NCBI GenBank assembly: GCA_015062925.1 | Contig: SUTL01000003.1 | Span: 1 to 52,505 of the forward strand | Reading direction: 5' to 3' | Length of the DNA: 52,505 nt | Source: Methanobrevibacter thaueri | Lineage (GTDB): Archaea; Methanobacteriota; Methanobacteria; Methanobacteriales; Methanobacteriaceae | Shown: piece by piece, positions 34,189 to 43,240 of the stretch | How positions within the stretch are numbered: the stretch's first letter is position 1 | Layout: each line of letters starts with the position of its first letter | Notes under the pieces: generated by a model | The model's input: the letters and a program-made list of their open reading frames with translations, nothing else | What the model was told of the DNA's origin: nothing | Databases searched by the model: none | Position numbers and translations under genes: made by a program

Positions 34189-34245
34189 TTTGGATTTTTC
34201 CTACTTATTATTATTTTATTATATTATAAGTTTTGTTTTGAAATG

Positions 34246-34278
34246 TTTTTATATGTATTGATTCTATAATATATTATT
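34246..34278 (+). promoter_or_regulatory. Promoter of AraC-type gene, probably leaderless
   Basis: The TATA-like TTTTTATATG at 34246-34255 lies only about 28 bases before the ATG at 34279, so transcription should begin at or next to the start codon. No ribosome binding site is seen, which fits leaderless translation. Confidence 0.45.
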
Positions 34279-35229
34279 ATGAATGATTCTCTTTTTGGAA
34301 TTTTTGATGATGTTTTTATATCTGACTTTTCTGTTAATGAAGATGGCAATAAAACTGTGATTGAATTGGGGGAAAATGGAGAATATGGGAACTTGGAGGC
34401 TTATTCTTTATTTCCTGGTGTTATTCTTGCATATATTGATGTGAATATTGATAATGTTGGGGATGTTTTTTTTGAACAAAAAATTAATCACAGGTTGTTG
34501 GAGATTAATCATTGTGACGAGGGCAGATATTCTTATGCGGTGAATGATGATAAGGTGGTTTATTTTGGTAAGGGGGATTTATGTATTAGTGTTTATGATT
34601 TAACTAAGTCTTTTTCTGATTTTCCTGTTGGTTATTATAAGGGTTTGGAGTTATTTATTGATGTTGATGTGGCTAATGATTATATTGGGGAGTATATTCC
34701 GGATTTTGATTTGATTGAGTTTTATGAGGATTTAAAGTCCTTTGGGGGTTATGTTTTAATTAGGGCTAATGAGAAAATTGATCATGTTATTGGTGAGTTA
34801 TATTCTGTTGATGAGCGTATTAAGGAGTCTTATTTTAAATTGAAATGTTTGGAGTTATTGTTGTTTTTTTCGATTACTGATTTTAAGAGGTTTGATTGTT
34901 ATCCGTTATCTAGGAGACAGGTTGATATTGTTGATAGGGTTAAGGATGATTTGATTTGTGATTTGTCTGTTCAGATTACTATTGATGAGTTGGCGTGTAA
35001 GTATGGTATTAGTAAGACTGGTCTTAAGAATTCTTTTAAGGAGGTTTATGGTAAGCCTATTTTTAAATGGAGGAAGGAGTTTAAGTTAAATTATGCTTGT
35101 AAGTTAATTGAGGATTCTGATTTGAGTATTGGTGAGATTTCAAGGCGTGTGGGTTATTCTTCTCCTTCTAAGTTTTCACAGGCTTTTAAGGATTATGTTG
35201 GTTGTAGTCCTTCGGAGTATAGGGGTTAA
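34279..35229 (+). CDS. AraC-family transcriptional regulator
   Basis: 316 residues. The C-terminal 90 residues form the double helix-turn-helix of the AraC family: ITIDELACKYGISKTGLKNSF, then LSIGEISRRVGYSSPSKFSQAFKDYVGCSPSEYRG (in outline), ending in the standard Y-R tail. The N-terminal 200 residues have the INHCDEGRYSYAV...GDLCI pattern of clostridial AraC proteins that sit beside ABC transporter pairs. AraC regulators are common in bacteria and rare in archaea, and the gene is very G/T-rich (44 of 60 bases in 34921-34980), so acquisition from Firmicutes is plausible. It probably controls the adjacent ABC genes, as YbtA does for ybtPQ. Confidence 0.9.
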   Translation: MNDSLFGIFDDVFISDFSVNEDGNKTVIELGENGEYGNLEAYSLFPGVILAYIDVNIDNVGDVFFEQKINHRLLEINHCDEGRYSYAVNDDKVVYFGKGDLCISVYDLTKSFSDFPVGYYKGLELFIDVDVANDYIGEYIPDFDLIEFYEDLKSFGGYVLIRANEKIDHVIGELYSVDERIKESYFKLKCLELLLFFSITDFKRFDCYPLSRRQVDIVDRVKDDLICDLSVQITIDELACKYGISKTGLKNSFKEVYGKPIFKWRKEFKLNYACKLIEDSDLSIGEISRRVGYSSPSKFSQAFKDYVGCSPSEYRG

Positions 35230-35246
35230 TGTTTTGTTTTTATATT

Positions 35247-35422
35247 TTTGTCTTTTTGGTATATTTTTTGTCTTTTTAGTTCAAATAGATTTATATATTA
35301 ATTTTTATTATAGTTTATAATGTATTTTTGTTTATTTAATTATTTTTTTAATAATTAGTCGGCTTTGTCCTTTTATTTATTTTTTTAATTATTATTAGGC
35401 TTTGGTCTTTTTCGACTAATTA
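35247..35422. promoter_or_regulatory. Repeat-rich AraC/ABC intergenic region
   Basis: A perfect 10-bp inverted repeat, TAATTAGTCG (35352-35361) and CGACTAATTA (35413-35422), is separated by 51 bases. Inside it lie two related direct repeats, GGCTTTGTCCTTTT (35361-35374) and GGCTTTGGTCTTTTT (35399-35413). Further copies of TTTTTGTCTTTTT occur near 35247 and 35268. AraC proteins bind direct repeats, so these are candidate operators; the T runs also fit termination of the araC transcript. Confidence 0.45.
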
Positions 35423-35427
35423 AAATT

Positions 35428-35443
35428 TTTAGGTAAACCTAAA
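35428..35443. promoter_or_regulatory. DtxR/IdeR-like iron box upstream of ABC pair
   Basis: TTTAGGT-AA-ACCTAAA is a perfect inverted repeat with 7-bp arms, 21 bases before the first ABC gene. The TTAGGT...ACCTAA core resembles the binding site of DtxR/IdeR-family iron regulators. An identical copy lies at 39007-39022. Confidence 0.6.
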
Positions 35444-35464
35444 TTAAATTGTAAGGAGTTCAAA

Positions 35465-37255
35465 ATGAAAGAAAAACAAAATAAAAATAAACTAATCAGA
35501 TTACTAAACTACTCAGGAAATTATAAATACCTAACAATAATAGGATGGATATTTTCAGCTATAAGCACCATATGCCTATTAATACCATTCATATTCATAT
35601 GGGATGTAGTAAATGCACTACTAATAGTCGCCCCAGACTTTGCAAATGCACAACACATAACAGAATACGCATTCAATGCATTCCTATATGCAATACTGGG
35701 AATAATCTTCAATTTCATCGGATTAATGTGCACACACCTATCCGCATTCAAAAACGAAAAAAACATGAAAGACACAGCAATAAAACACCTTCTAAAACTA
35801 CCTCTAGGATATTTCTCAAACCATACAAGCGGAGGACTAAGAAAAATAATAGACTACAGTACAACAAAAACAGAAACATTCCTAGCCCATCAAATGTTTG
35901 ATTTAATAGGAGCTATCACAACACCAATAATATTCCTAATCCTACTATTCAGCTTCGACTGGATACTTGGATTAATATGTCTAATACCAATCATATTATG
36001 CTTCATATTCATGTATCCAATGTTTTCAAAAGAATCACAAAATATAATGGTAGAATACCAAACATACCTTGAAAAAATGAACAGCGAAGCAGTAGAATAC
36101 GTAAGAGGAATCCCTGTAACAAAAGCATTCCAACAAAGTATACACTCATTTAAAAACTTTATAACAGCAATAAAAAATTACGGAAAATTCTCAGCACAAT
36201 ACTCACTATCAACACAACTACCAATGACAGCATTCACAGTCTCAATCAACGGATTCTTTGCACTTCTAATCCCTGCAGGAATATTACTCGCAGGATCAGT
36301 TGTAAATATAAAATTCCTATCAAATTTCATTTTCTACATAATATTCACACCAATATGTGCAGTAATGATGAATAGAATAATGTCAGTATCACAAGATTGG
36401 ATGCTAGCAGAACATGCACTAGACAGTATTGAAGAAATATTAAACGAAAAACCATTAACTGAACCAACAAATCCGCAAAAACCTAAAAACCACTCAATAG
36501 AATTTGAAAAAGTATACTTTGACTATGAAAACACATCTTCAGATGAACACATATTAAACAATATAAATCTGAAAATAAATGAAAATGAATCAGTAGCATT
36601 AGTCGGACCATCAGGCAGTGGAAAAACCACAATAGCATCATTAATCCCAAGATTCTGGGATGTAAAAGAAGGATCAATAAAAATAGGGGAAGTTGATGTG
36701 AAAAATATTTCCACAAAAGAACTAATGAAAAACATATCCTTCGTATTTCAAAACACAAAACTATTCAAAGATTCAATATACAATAACGTAGCAATAGGAA
36801 AAAAAGGAGCCACAAGAGAAGATGTTAAAAAAGCATTAACCCTAGCTCAATGTGATGATATAATCAACAATCTGCCAGATGGAATTGATACAATAATTGG
36901 ATCTGAAGGAACATACCTTTCAGGAGGCCAACAACAAAGAATAGCACTTGCAAGAGCAATACTTAAAGATGCACCAATAATTATTTTAGACGAAGCAACA
37001 GCACTTGCAGACCCGGAAAATGAATATTTAATTCAAAAAGCAATATCTGAAATCACCAGAGACAAAACAGTTATCATGATTGCACACAGACTATCTACAG
37101 TTAAAAACGTTGATAAAATCTATGTTGTTGACAATGGAAAAATAATTGAACAAGGAAATCACAACAATCTGGTTGAATCAAAAGGATTATACTCAAGAAT
37201 GTGGGATGAATTCAACCAATCCATTCAATGGAAAGTAAAAAATGAGGCGATATAA
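35465..37255 (+). CDS. ABC transporter, fused permease-ATPase, first half (YbtP/IrtA-like)
   Basis: 596 residues. Six membrane helices (about 15-310) are followed by a nucleotide-binding domain with Walker A GPSGSGKTT (about 381), signature LSGGQQQR (about 485), Walker B IIILDEAT and the H-loop AHRLSTV. The architecture is that of exporter-fold ABC half-transporters. With the partner below, the AraC regulator and the upstream iron-box-like site, it most resembles YbtPQ/IrtAB siderophore importers, but a drug or peptide exporter cannot be excluded. The stop codon overlaps the next ATG by one base (TAATG). AAGGAG precedes the start. Confidence 0.85.
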   Translation: MKEKQNKNKLIRLLNYSGNYKYLTIIGWIFSAISTICLLIPFIFIWDVVNALLIVAPDFANAQHITEYAFNAFLYAILGIIFNFIGLMCTHLSAFKNEKNMKDTAIKHLLKLPLGYFSNHTSGGLRKIIDYSTTKTETFLAHQMFDLIGAITTPIIFLILLFSFDWILGLICLIPIILCFIFMYPMFSKESQNIMVEYQTYLEKMNSEAVEYVRGIPVTKAFQQSIHSFKNFITAIKNYGKFSAQYSLSTQLPMTAFTVSINGFFALLIPAGILLAGSVVNIKFLSNFIFYIIFTPICAVMMNRIMSVSQDWMLAEHALDSIEEILNEKPLTEPTNPQKPKNHSIEFEKVYFDYENTSSDEHILNNINLKINENESVALVGPSGSGKTTIASLIPRFWDVKEGSIKIGEVDVKNISTKELMKNISFVFQNTKLFKDSIYNNVAIGKKGATREDVKKALTLAQCDDIINNLPDGIDTIIGSEGTYLSGGQQQRIALARAILKDAPIIILDEATALADPENEYLIQKAISEITRDKTVIMIAHRLSTVKNVDKIYVVDNGKIIEQGNHNNLVESKGLYSRMWDEFNQSIQWKVKNEAI

Positions 37256-39000
37256 TGATATCAGAATACTTCATAAAAAGATTCGGACTTACAAAAAAAG
37301 GTTCAGATAATTTAATTAAAGGAATAATCTACACAGCACTTCAAAACATATCATTCATGCTTCCAGTAGGTTTATACTCATTACTATTATATATGTGGAT
37401 TGAACCATTAATGGGAGGTGAAATTGTAGATGTGAATCTTGGAATATTTATCGGATTAATATTAATCATTTTAGGAATTATATTCGCATTTTCATGGAAA
37501 CAATATCACTTTGTATATAATACAACATACACTGAAAGTGAAAAAAGAAGAATAAATCTGGGTGAAAATTTAAGAAAATTACCTCTTTCATTTTTTGAAA
37601 ATAGGGATTTAGCAGATTTAACATCAACAATTATGAATGACTGTACAGATTTGGAACATGTATTTTCACATGCAATTCCTCAATTGGTAGGTTCAATTCT
37701 TTCATTAATCTTAGTATCAATAGGATTATTTGTATTTGATTGGAGATTGGCAATTGCATTATTATGGGTGGTTCCGGTTGCATTTATAATATTGATGGTT
37801 TCTAAAAAACTTATAAACAGAGGTTCAGAAATAGTTATGGACGATTTACTTGAATGTGGAGATTCAATGCAGGAATGTATAGAGTCAATTCGTGATATAA
37901 AATCATATAATTATGAAAATGAATATTTATCAAAATTAACAGGGATAACATCAAAAATTGAACATTCAAGAATAAAATCTGAATTAATGGCTTCAGCTGG
38001 AGTGATTACTGGTAAAGTAATATTAAACTTAGGTGTTGTTTCAGTAATATTATTTGGTTCTTATTTGATTATGAATGGTCAGGTATCAATTTATACTCTT
38101 TTAGTATTTCTGATTGCTTCTGCATTAATTTATAATCCTATTGAAAATGGATTAACATTTTTAGCTGAAATATTGATGATGGATATTAAAATAGATAGAA
38201 GTAAAGAAATTGAAAATCAGGTTATTGATGATGGTCTTAAGGAATATGGGCTTGATGGGTATGATATTGAATTTAAAAATGTAGATTTTAATTATGATGA
38301 TTTAAAAAATGTTTTATCTGATATTAATTTCATTGCTCGTCAGGGTGAAGTTACAGCACTTGTAGGGCCTTCTGGTGGAGGTAAATCTACAGTATCTAAA
38401 CTTGCGGCAAGGTTTTGGGATCCTGTTTCAGGTGAGGTTTCACTTGGAGGTCAAAATCTGGCTGAGTTGGATTGTGAAAAGCTTTTGGAAAACTTTTCAA
38501 TTGTATTTCAGGATGTTATTTTATTTAATGAATCAATAATGGAGAATATTCGTGTTGGTAAAAAGGATGCGAGTGATGAGGAAGTAATTCGTGCTGCTAA
38601 ATTAGCTGAGTGTGAAGAGTTTATTGAAAAGCTTCCTGAGGGTTATGATACTGTTATTGGGGAAAATGGTGAATTGTTGTCTGGTGGTCAGAGGCAAAGG
38701 ATTTCTATTGCAAGGGCTTTACTTAAGGATGCTAATGTTATTCTTTTAGATGAGGCTACTTCATTTTTGGATGTTGAAAATGAATCTAAAATTCAAAAGG
38801 CTATTTCGACTTTGATTGAAAATAAGACTGTTATTATTATTGCGCATAGGATGCGTACTGTGGCTAGTGCGGATAAGGTTGTTGTTTTGGATGATGGTAG
38901 GGTAGTTGAACAGGGTAGGCCTGATGATTTGATTTCTCAGGATGGTTTGTTTAAGAGGATGCTTGATTTGCAGAGGTTAAGTGGTGATTGGCAAATATAG
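37255..39000 (+). CDS. ABC transporter, fused permease-ATPase, second half (YbtQ/IrtB-like)
   Basis: 581 residues, same layout as the preceding gene: six membrane helices, then Walker A GPSGGGKST (about 376), signature LSGGQRQR (about 480), Walker B VILLDEAT and AHRMRTV. The two genes overlap by one base, so they surely form a heterodimer. The N-terminal helices contain several charged residues (EPLMGGEIVDVNLG loop). Its coding strand changes from near-neutral to strongly G/T-rich at the 3' end (43 of 60 bases in 38881-38940). The inferred role is uptake of a metal chelate, under the same control as the partner. Confidence 0.85.
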   Translation: MISEYFIKRFGLTKKGSDNLIKGIIYTALQNISFMLPVGLYSLLLYMWIEPLMGGEIVDVNLGIFIGLILIILGIIFAFSWKQYHFVYNTTYTESEKRRINLGENLRKLPLSFFENRDLADLTSTIMNDCTDLEHVFSHAIPQLVGSILSLILVSIGLFVFDWRLAIALLWVVPVAFIILMVSKKLINRGSEIVMDDLLECGDSMQECIESIRDIKSYNYENEYLSKLTGITSKIEHSRIKSELMASAGVITGKVILNLGVVSVILFGSYLIMNGQVSIYTLLVFLIASALIYNPIENGLTFLAEILMMDIKIDRSKEIENQVIDDGLKEYGLDGYDIEFKNVDFNYDDLKNVLSDINFIARQGEVTALVGPSGGGKSTVSKLAARFWDPVSGEVSLGGQNLAELDCEKLLENFSIVFQDVILFNESIMENIRVGKKDASDEEVIRAAKLAECEEFIEKLPEGYDTVIGENGELLSGGQRQRISIARALLKDANVILLDEATSFLDVENESKIQKAISTLIENKTVIIIAHRMRTVASADKVVVLDDGRVVEQGRPDDLISQDGLFKRMLDLQRLSGDWQI

Positions 39001-39006
39001 CATTGA

Positions 39007-39022
39007 TTTAGGTAAACCTAAA
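39007..39022. promoter_or_regulatory. Second identical DtxR/IdeR-like iron box
   Basis: The same 16-base inverted repeat TTTAGGT-AA-ACCTAAA as at 35428, here with TT following in both copies. A TATA box (TTTATATAC) follows directly at about 39024-39032, so a bound repressor would block the promoter of the MacB-like transporter at 39078. Confidence 0.6.
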
Positions 39023-39077
39023 TTTTATATACTTTATTTTACATAACTAAAACATAATCAAAAAAGAAGGAAAAATC

Positions 39078-39782
39078 ATGAATACAATAGTAGAATTTAA
39101 AAATGTGATAAAAGAATACAAATCCGGAGACCACATTTTAAGAGCTATGAACAATGTAAACTTCACAATCAACGAAGGTGAATTTGTAATAATACTAGGA
39201 CCCTCCGGAGCAGGCAAATCCACACTATTAAACCTCCTAGGAGGACTAGACTCACTAACCACAGGAGAAATAATAGTCAACAACCAACACATAGAATCAT
39301 TCAACGACAATCAACTAACAGAATACAGAGCAAAAAACGTAGGATTCATCTTCCAATTCTACAACCTAATCCCAAACCTAACAGCACTAGAAAACATAGA
39401 ATTAATGAAAGACATTGTAGATGTAGACATCAACGGACTTGAAATTTTAGAGTCAGTAGGACTCAAAGACCATGCAAAACAATTCCCCGCACAACTATCT
39501 GGAGGAGAACAACAAAGAGTATCAATCGCAAGAGCAGTTGCTAAACAACCAACAATGCTTCTATGTGACGAACCAACAGGAGCACTGGACTCAAAAACAG
39601 GAATACTAATATTAAACCTCCTGCAAAACATGAGCAACAACAAAAACACAACAGTAATCATAGTAACTCACAATGCAATACTTGCACAAGCTGCAGATAA
39701 AGTTATCAGAATAAAAAACGGTCAAATAGAAAATATAACCATAAATGAAAACCCTAAAAAAATAGATGAACTGGAATGGTGA
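39078..39782 (+). CDS. MacB/LolD-type ABC transporter ATPase
   Basis: 234 residues. Walker [10 protein letters not shown] (about 41), signature LSGGEQQR (about 140), Walker [16 protein letters not shown] and a THN H-loop ([10 protein letters not shown]). The GALD motif is typical of the MacB/LolD/FtsE class that works with FtsX-type permeases, which is encoded next, five bases after the stop. Control by the iron-box-like site upstream is inferred. This class can expel peptides or lipids or transduce force, so the cargo is unclear. The start region is A/C-rich, in sharp contrast to the preceding gene. Confidence 0.9.
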   Translation: MNTIVEFKNVIKEYKSGDHILRAMNNVNFTINEGEFVIILGPSGAGKSTLLNLLGGLDSLTTGEIIVNNQHIESFNDNQLTEYRAKNVGFIFQFYNLIPNLTALENIELMKDIVDVDINGLEILESVGLKDHAKQFPAQLSGGEQQRVSIARAVAKQPTMLLCDEPTGALDSKTGILILNLLQNMSNNKNTTVIIVTHNAILAQAADKVIRIKNGQIENITINENPKKIDELEW

Positions 39783-39787
39783 GCTAA

Positions 39788-42058
39788 ATGCTTTTTAAAA
39801 AAATGTATAGGGACATTAAAAATCATAAAGCCCAATTCATATCCATATTTCTAATGGCATTTTTAGGAGTATTTGTATTCTCAGGAGTCGGAGGAGAATC
39901 AGTAGGTCTTGAAGTTAATTCCAATCAATTCTATCATGATACAAATTTAGCAGATGGATCAATTTACTCTCCAGTACTAAATGATTTATTTTTATATCAA
40001 GTAGATGCTTTAGGTGCAACCACACAAATGGAAAGACAAGCAGTAATCGACTCGGTTGGAGACTTTAAAAACGACCCTGACATCACACTACACTTCGTTG
40101 AAAACAACACAATATCAAAATTCTATCTAATAGAAGGAAAAAAATTAAATATTCATGATGGAAATGGAGTGTGGTTAGATAAAAGCTTCGCCGATGCCAA
40201 AGGTCTTGAAGTGGGAGATAAAATCACTTTTGAATTTGATAATTATAAAATCACAAAAAAAATAAAAGGTTTAGGATACTCCCCAGAATATGTTTATCAT
40301 GCATCAGCATCCTCAATAATGCCTGATTTTAACAAAATAGGATTCGCATACTTATCCTACAAAGCATTTCCAGATGATAATGTACCATACAATGTATTAA
40401 ATGTCAAATTCGATGGAACACCAGAAACATATTCAGAACTACTGGACTATAGATTGGATGGATATTACAGTTCATTTGTTCCACAATCACAACATCCAAG
40501 TGTTAATCAATTTTCAGAAGAAATAGAACAACATAAAATGATGGGAAATATATTCCCAGTAGTATTCATATTAATAGCAATGCTAATACTTCTAACAACA
40601 ATGACAAGAATAATAAATCATCAAAGAACCCAAATAGGTATTTTAAAAGCTAGTGGATTTAAAAATTCAACAATAATATTGCATTATGTATCATATGGGT
40701 TCTGGTTAGTTTTAATAGGATCAATTCTGGGTTTGATTTTAGGGCCAATGACATTACCTAAATTATTCTATCCATCGATGAGCTCAACATATATTCTGCC
40801 TTCATGGAATCCGGCATGGAGTATGAAATTTGTTTACGTTGCTATATTAATGATAATCATGGCATTAATGGTATCATATTATGCAGTTAAAAACATATCC
40901 TCAGAGAAACCTGCAGATACAATAAGACCAAAAAGTCCAAAAATCTCCACTTCAGGATTTATAGAAAAACTACCATTCTGGAAAAAATTATCATTCAACT
41001 TCCGATGGAACTGGAGAGATGCAAAAAGAAATAAATTCAGAGCACTAATGACTATTGTTGGAGTAATGGGCTGTGTATCATTATTAGTATGTGCATTTGG
41101 AATGTATGATGCAATGAACGATTTAAAAGAATGGGAATATAATCAAATCAATCATTATGATTCAAAATTAGTGTTAAATGAAAATGCAACCACATCTGAT
41201 ATTAACAATATTGTTGATAAAGTTGATGGTGATAAAATAATGGAAGAATCCATTGAATTAAAATCAAATGGTATTAAAAAATCGGGATCTCTTTTGGTGT
41301 TGGATCATACAGATTTAATCACTCCAACAGATTATGATTGGAATAAAGTAAAAATTAAAAATGATGAAGTTTCAATTTCACAAAAAATGGCTGATTTATT
41401 AAATGTTAAAGTTGGTGATAAAGTTAAATGGCATATTATGAATTCAAATAAATGGATTAAAACAAAAATAGATAAAATCCATTCAGATCCAGTATCTCAA
41501 GGATTCATAATGTCTAAAGATAAACTTGATGATTTAGGATTAAACTACACAACAACCAGCATAATTACAGCAGAACATGTTGATAAAGATTATAGTGGAG
41601 TTAAATCAACAAATTCATTAACTGATATGACTTCAAGTTGGGATGAACTTACAGAATCCATGTGGTTATTAATATATATTTTAATATTCTTCGCTTCTCT
41701 GTTAGCTATTGTAGTATTATATAATCTTGGATTATTATCATTCACAGAAATAGAAAGAGAAATTGCAACACTGAAAGTATTAGGTTTTAAAACTGGTGCT
41801 TTAAGAAAATTATTATTAACACAAAACTTATGGTTTACAAGTGTTGGGTTTATATTGGGAATTCCTGTTGGTTATTATATTCTTAAAATAATGTGGGATT
41901 CATCAGGTGAATCATTTTATGTTTTACCATCTATAACTCTTTTAAATTTATTGATAAGTGGAGTTATTACTTTTTCATTATCAATATTAGTGAATTTAAT
42001 GTTTTCACGCAAAATTAAGAAATTAGATATGGTTGAATCTTTGAAGGGTGTTGAATAA
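39788..42058 (+). CDS. FtsX-type ABC transporter permease, two-domain
   Basis: 756 residues. An N-terminal membrane helix (about 15-33) is followed by a large outside domain (about 40-250), then three helices (about 255-372). A second outside domain (about 430-620) and the last helices (about 628-735) repeat this MacB/FtsX pattern. QRTQIGILKASGFKNSTI and EREIATLKVLGFKTGALRKLL are the two FtsX coupling segments. It pairs with the ATPase just upstream. The two-domain form is common in Firmicutes. Substrate unknown; co-control with the adjacent ABC pair is inferred from the shared palindrome. Confidence 0.88.
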   Translation: MLFKKMYRDIKNHKAQFISIFLMAFLGVFVFSGVGGESVGLEVNSNQFYHDTNLADGSIYSPVLNDLFLYQVDALGATTQMERQAVIDSVGDFKNDPDITLHFVENNTISKFYLIEGKKLNIHDGNGVWLDKSFADAKGLEVGDKITFEFDNYKITKKIKGLGYSPEYVYHASASSIMPDFNKIGFAYLSYKAFPDDNVPYNVLNVKFDGTPETYSELLDYRLDGYYSSFVPQSQHPSVNQFSEEIEQHKMMGNIFPVVFILIAMLILLTTMTRIINHQRTQIGILKASGFKNSTIILHYVSYGFWLVLIGSILGLILGPMTLPKLFYPSMSSTYILPSWNPAWSMKFVYVAILMIIMALMVSYYAVKNISSEKPADTIRPKSPKISTSGFIEKLPFWKKLSFNFRWNWRDAKRNKFRALMTIVGVMGCVSLLVCAFGMYDAMNDLKEWEYNQINHYDSKLVLNENATTSDINNIVDKVDGDKIMEESIELKSNGIKKSGSLLVLDHTDLITPTDYDWNKVKIKNDEVSISQKMADLLNVKVGDKVKWHIMNSNKWIKTKIDKIHSDPVSQGFIMSKDKLDDLGLNYTTTSIITAEHVDKDYSGVKSTNSLTDMTSSWDELTESMWLLIYILIFFASLLAIVVLYNLGLLSFTEIEREIATLKVLGFKTGALRKLLLTQNLWFTSVGFILGIPVGYYILKIMWDSSGESFYVLPSITLLNLLISGVITFSLSILVNLMFSRKIKKLDMVESLKGVE

Positions 42059-42096
42059 GAATATTTGTTGTCATGTCATTTTCTAAAAAAATGCTG

Positions 42097-42143
42097 GGTG
42101 AGATTTAACATGTTTCGTGTTTTATTTCACCATCATTTTTTTT
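42097..42143 (+). terminator. Terminator after FtsX-type permease
   Basis: GGTGAGAT (42097-42104) pairs with ATTTCACC (42124-42131, one G-U pair) around a 19-base loop, and a run of eight T follows at 42136-42143. It closes the transporter operon. The rest of 42059-42327 is AT-rich and shows no gene. Confidence 0.55.
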
Positions 42144-42327
42144 ATTCAGTATTTTGATTTTATGATTCATTAAACAATATTCCTATTCTATATTTATATT
42201 TTTAATTAATTGTTTTTACGATTATTTTTTATCTTTATTTTAAAATCATGGTCTTTCTTGTATTTGGTGTATACAATAATTAAATTTAAATATTAATTTT
42301 AGTATATAATTATTTGAAGGTGATAAT

Positions 42328-42741
42328 ATGGTATTAGAAGGTGCAAAAAGAATTGATGAATTCATAAACGATGCAAAAGTATTTTATTTAGCTACTGTTG
42401 ATGAAAATAAGCCTAAAAATAGGCCTCTTGGTTTTCACTTACTAAAAGATGGTAAAATCTATTTTGGAGTAGGTAATCAAAAAGAAGTTTATAGGCAAAT
42501 GTGTGAAAATCCACATGTTGAAATTGTAGCGTTAGTTGAAACTGATTTTTTAAGATACTATGGTAAAGCAGTATTTGAAGAGAATTATGATTTTGCTGAT
42601 AGTATTGTTAAGGGTAATGAATTTTTAGAAAGTATTTATAATGATGAAACTGGTTTTAAATTAGCTATTTTCCATTTGGAGGAAGCTACTGCTGAAATTA
42701 GGAATATTTCTGGGGAAATTATGGAATCTTATAATTTTTAA
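42328..42741 (+). CDS. Pyridoxamine 5'-phosphate oxidase-like flavin-binding protein
   Basis: 137 residues, split-barrel fold. FYLATVDENKPKNRPLGFHLLKDGKIYFG (in outline) is the typical first half, in which the Rossmann-free barrel binds FMN or F420. In anaerobes these small proteins usually act as flavin or F420 reductases rather than as true PNPOx enzymes; the substrate is unknown. GGTGAT precedes the ATG. It is a single gene between the ABC operon terminator and the ArsR promoter. Confidence 0.85.
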   Translation: MVLEGAKRIDEFINDAKVFYLATVDENKPKNRPLGFHLLKDGKIYFGVGNQKEVYRQMCENPHVEIVALVETDFLRYYGKAVFEENYDFADSIVKGNEFLESIYNDETGFKLAIFHLEEATAEIRNISGEIMESYNF

Positions 42742-42774
42742 TTCCCATTATTTTTTTAAAATTTACATATCACA

Positions 42775-42822
42775 ATATCATGATATAACAACATTTAAAT
42801 ACATAAACATATCATAATATGT
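42775..42822. promoter_or_regulatory. Putative ArsR/CadC operators
   Basis: ATATCATGATAT (42775-42786) is a perfect palindrome. ACATAT-CATA-ATATGT (42807-42822) is an inverted repeat with 6-bp arms. A TATA-like TTTAAATA lies between them at 42794-42801, so the second site overlaps the expected start of transcription. Both are close to the metal-sensor gene that follows and could bind it. Confidence 0.55.
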
Positions 42823-42846
42823 AAATATATAATATATGTGATGGCA

Positions 42847-43221
42847 ATGAAAAAAATTAATCTTGAAAACCAAAATGATGATATTTGTGAAGTATTCAAC
42901 TCTCATGAAGATGCAGTTAACCGAGTAAGAGAAAAAATGCCCTCAGAAGAAGAATACTCAGAATTATCAGAATTTCTAAAAATATTTGGAAATCCAACAA
43001 GATTAAAAATTATTTCACTACTTTGTGTAGAAGATCTATGTGTATGTGATATATCAGAAGCTCTTGAACTAAATCAAACAACAGTTTCTAACCAACTAAG
43101 AATCCTACGTGCAAATAATATTGTAAAATACCAAAAAGAAGGAAAAATGGCAAGATACTCACTAACAGATTTACACATTGAAATGATATACAAAATAGGT
43201 TTAGAACATATATTAGAATAA
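42847..43221 (+). CDS. ArsR/CadC-family metal-responsive repressor
   Basis: 124 residues. A winged helix with the CadC-type metal motif: VEDLCVCDISEALELNQTTVSNQLRIL (Cys pair in L-C-V-C-D, about 60-64) is the classical Cd/Pb/Zn-sensing helix. The N-terminus has a further cysteine in DDICEVF, as CadC proteins do. The ATG at 42847 is preferred to GTG 42838 and ATG 42841 because TGTGAT lies before it with the usual spacing. It precedes the metal P-type ATPase by 19 bases and probably represses it until metal binds. Confidence 0.9.
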   Translation: MKKINLENQNDDICEVFNSHEDAVNRVREKMPSEEEYSELSEFLKIFGNPTRLKIISLLCVEDLCVCDISEALELNQTTVSNQLRILRANNIVKYQKEGKMARYSLTDLHIEMIYKIGLEHILE

Positions 43222-43240
43222 TTTTTAATTGGTGATATAA

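Noticed and set aside
35465-39000. Firm assignment of the ABC pair as a multidrug exporter
   Set aside because: Export-fold architecture does not decide direction; the AraC neighbour and iron-box-like sites favour chelate transport, but neither is proved.
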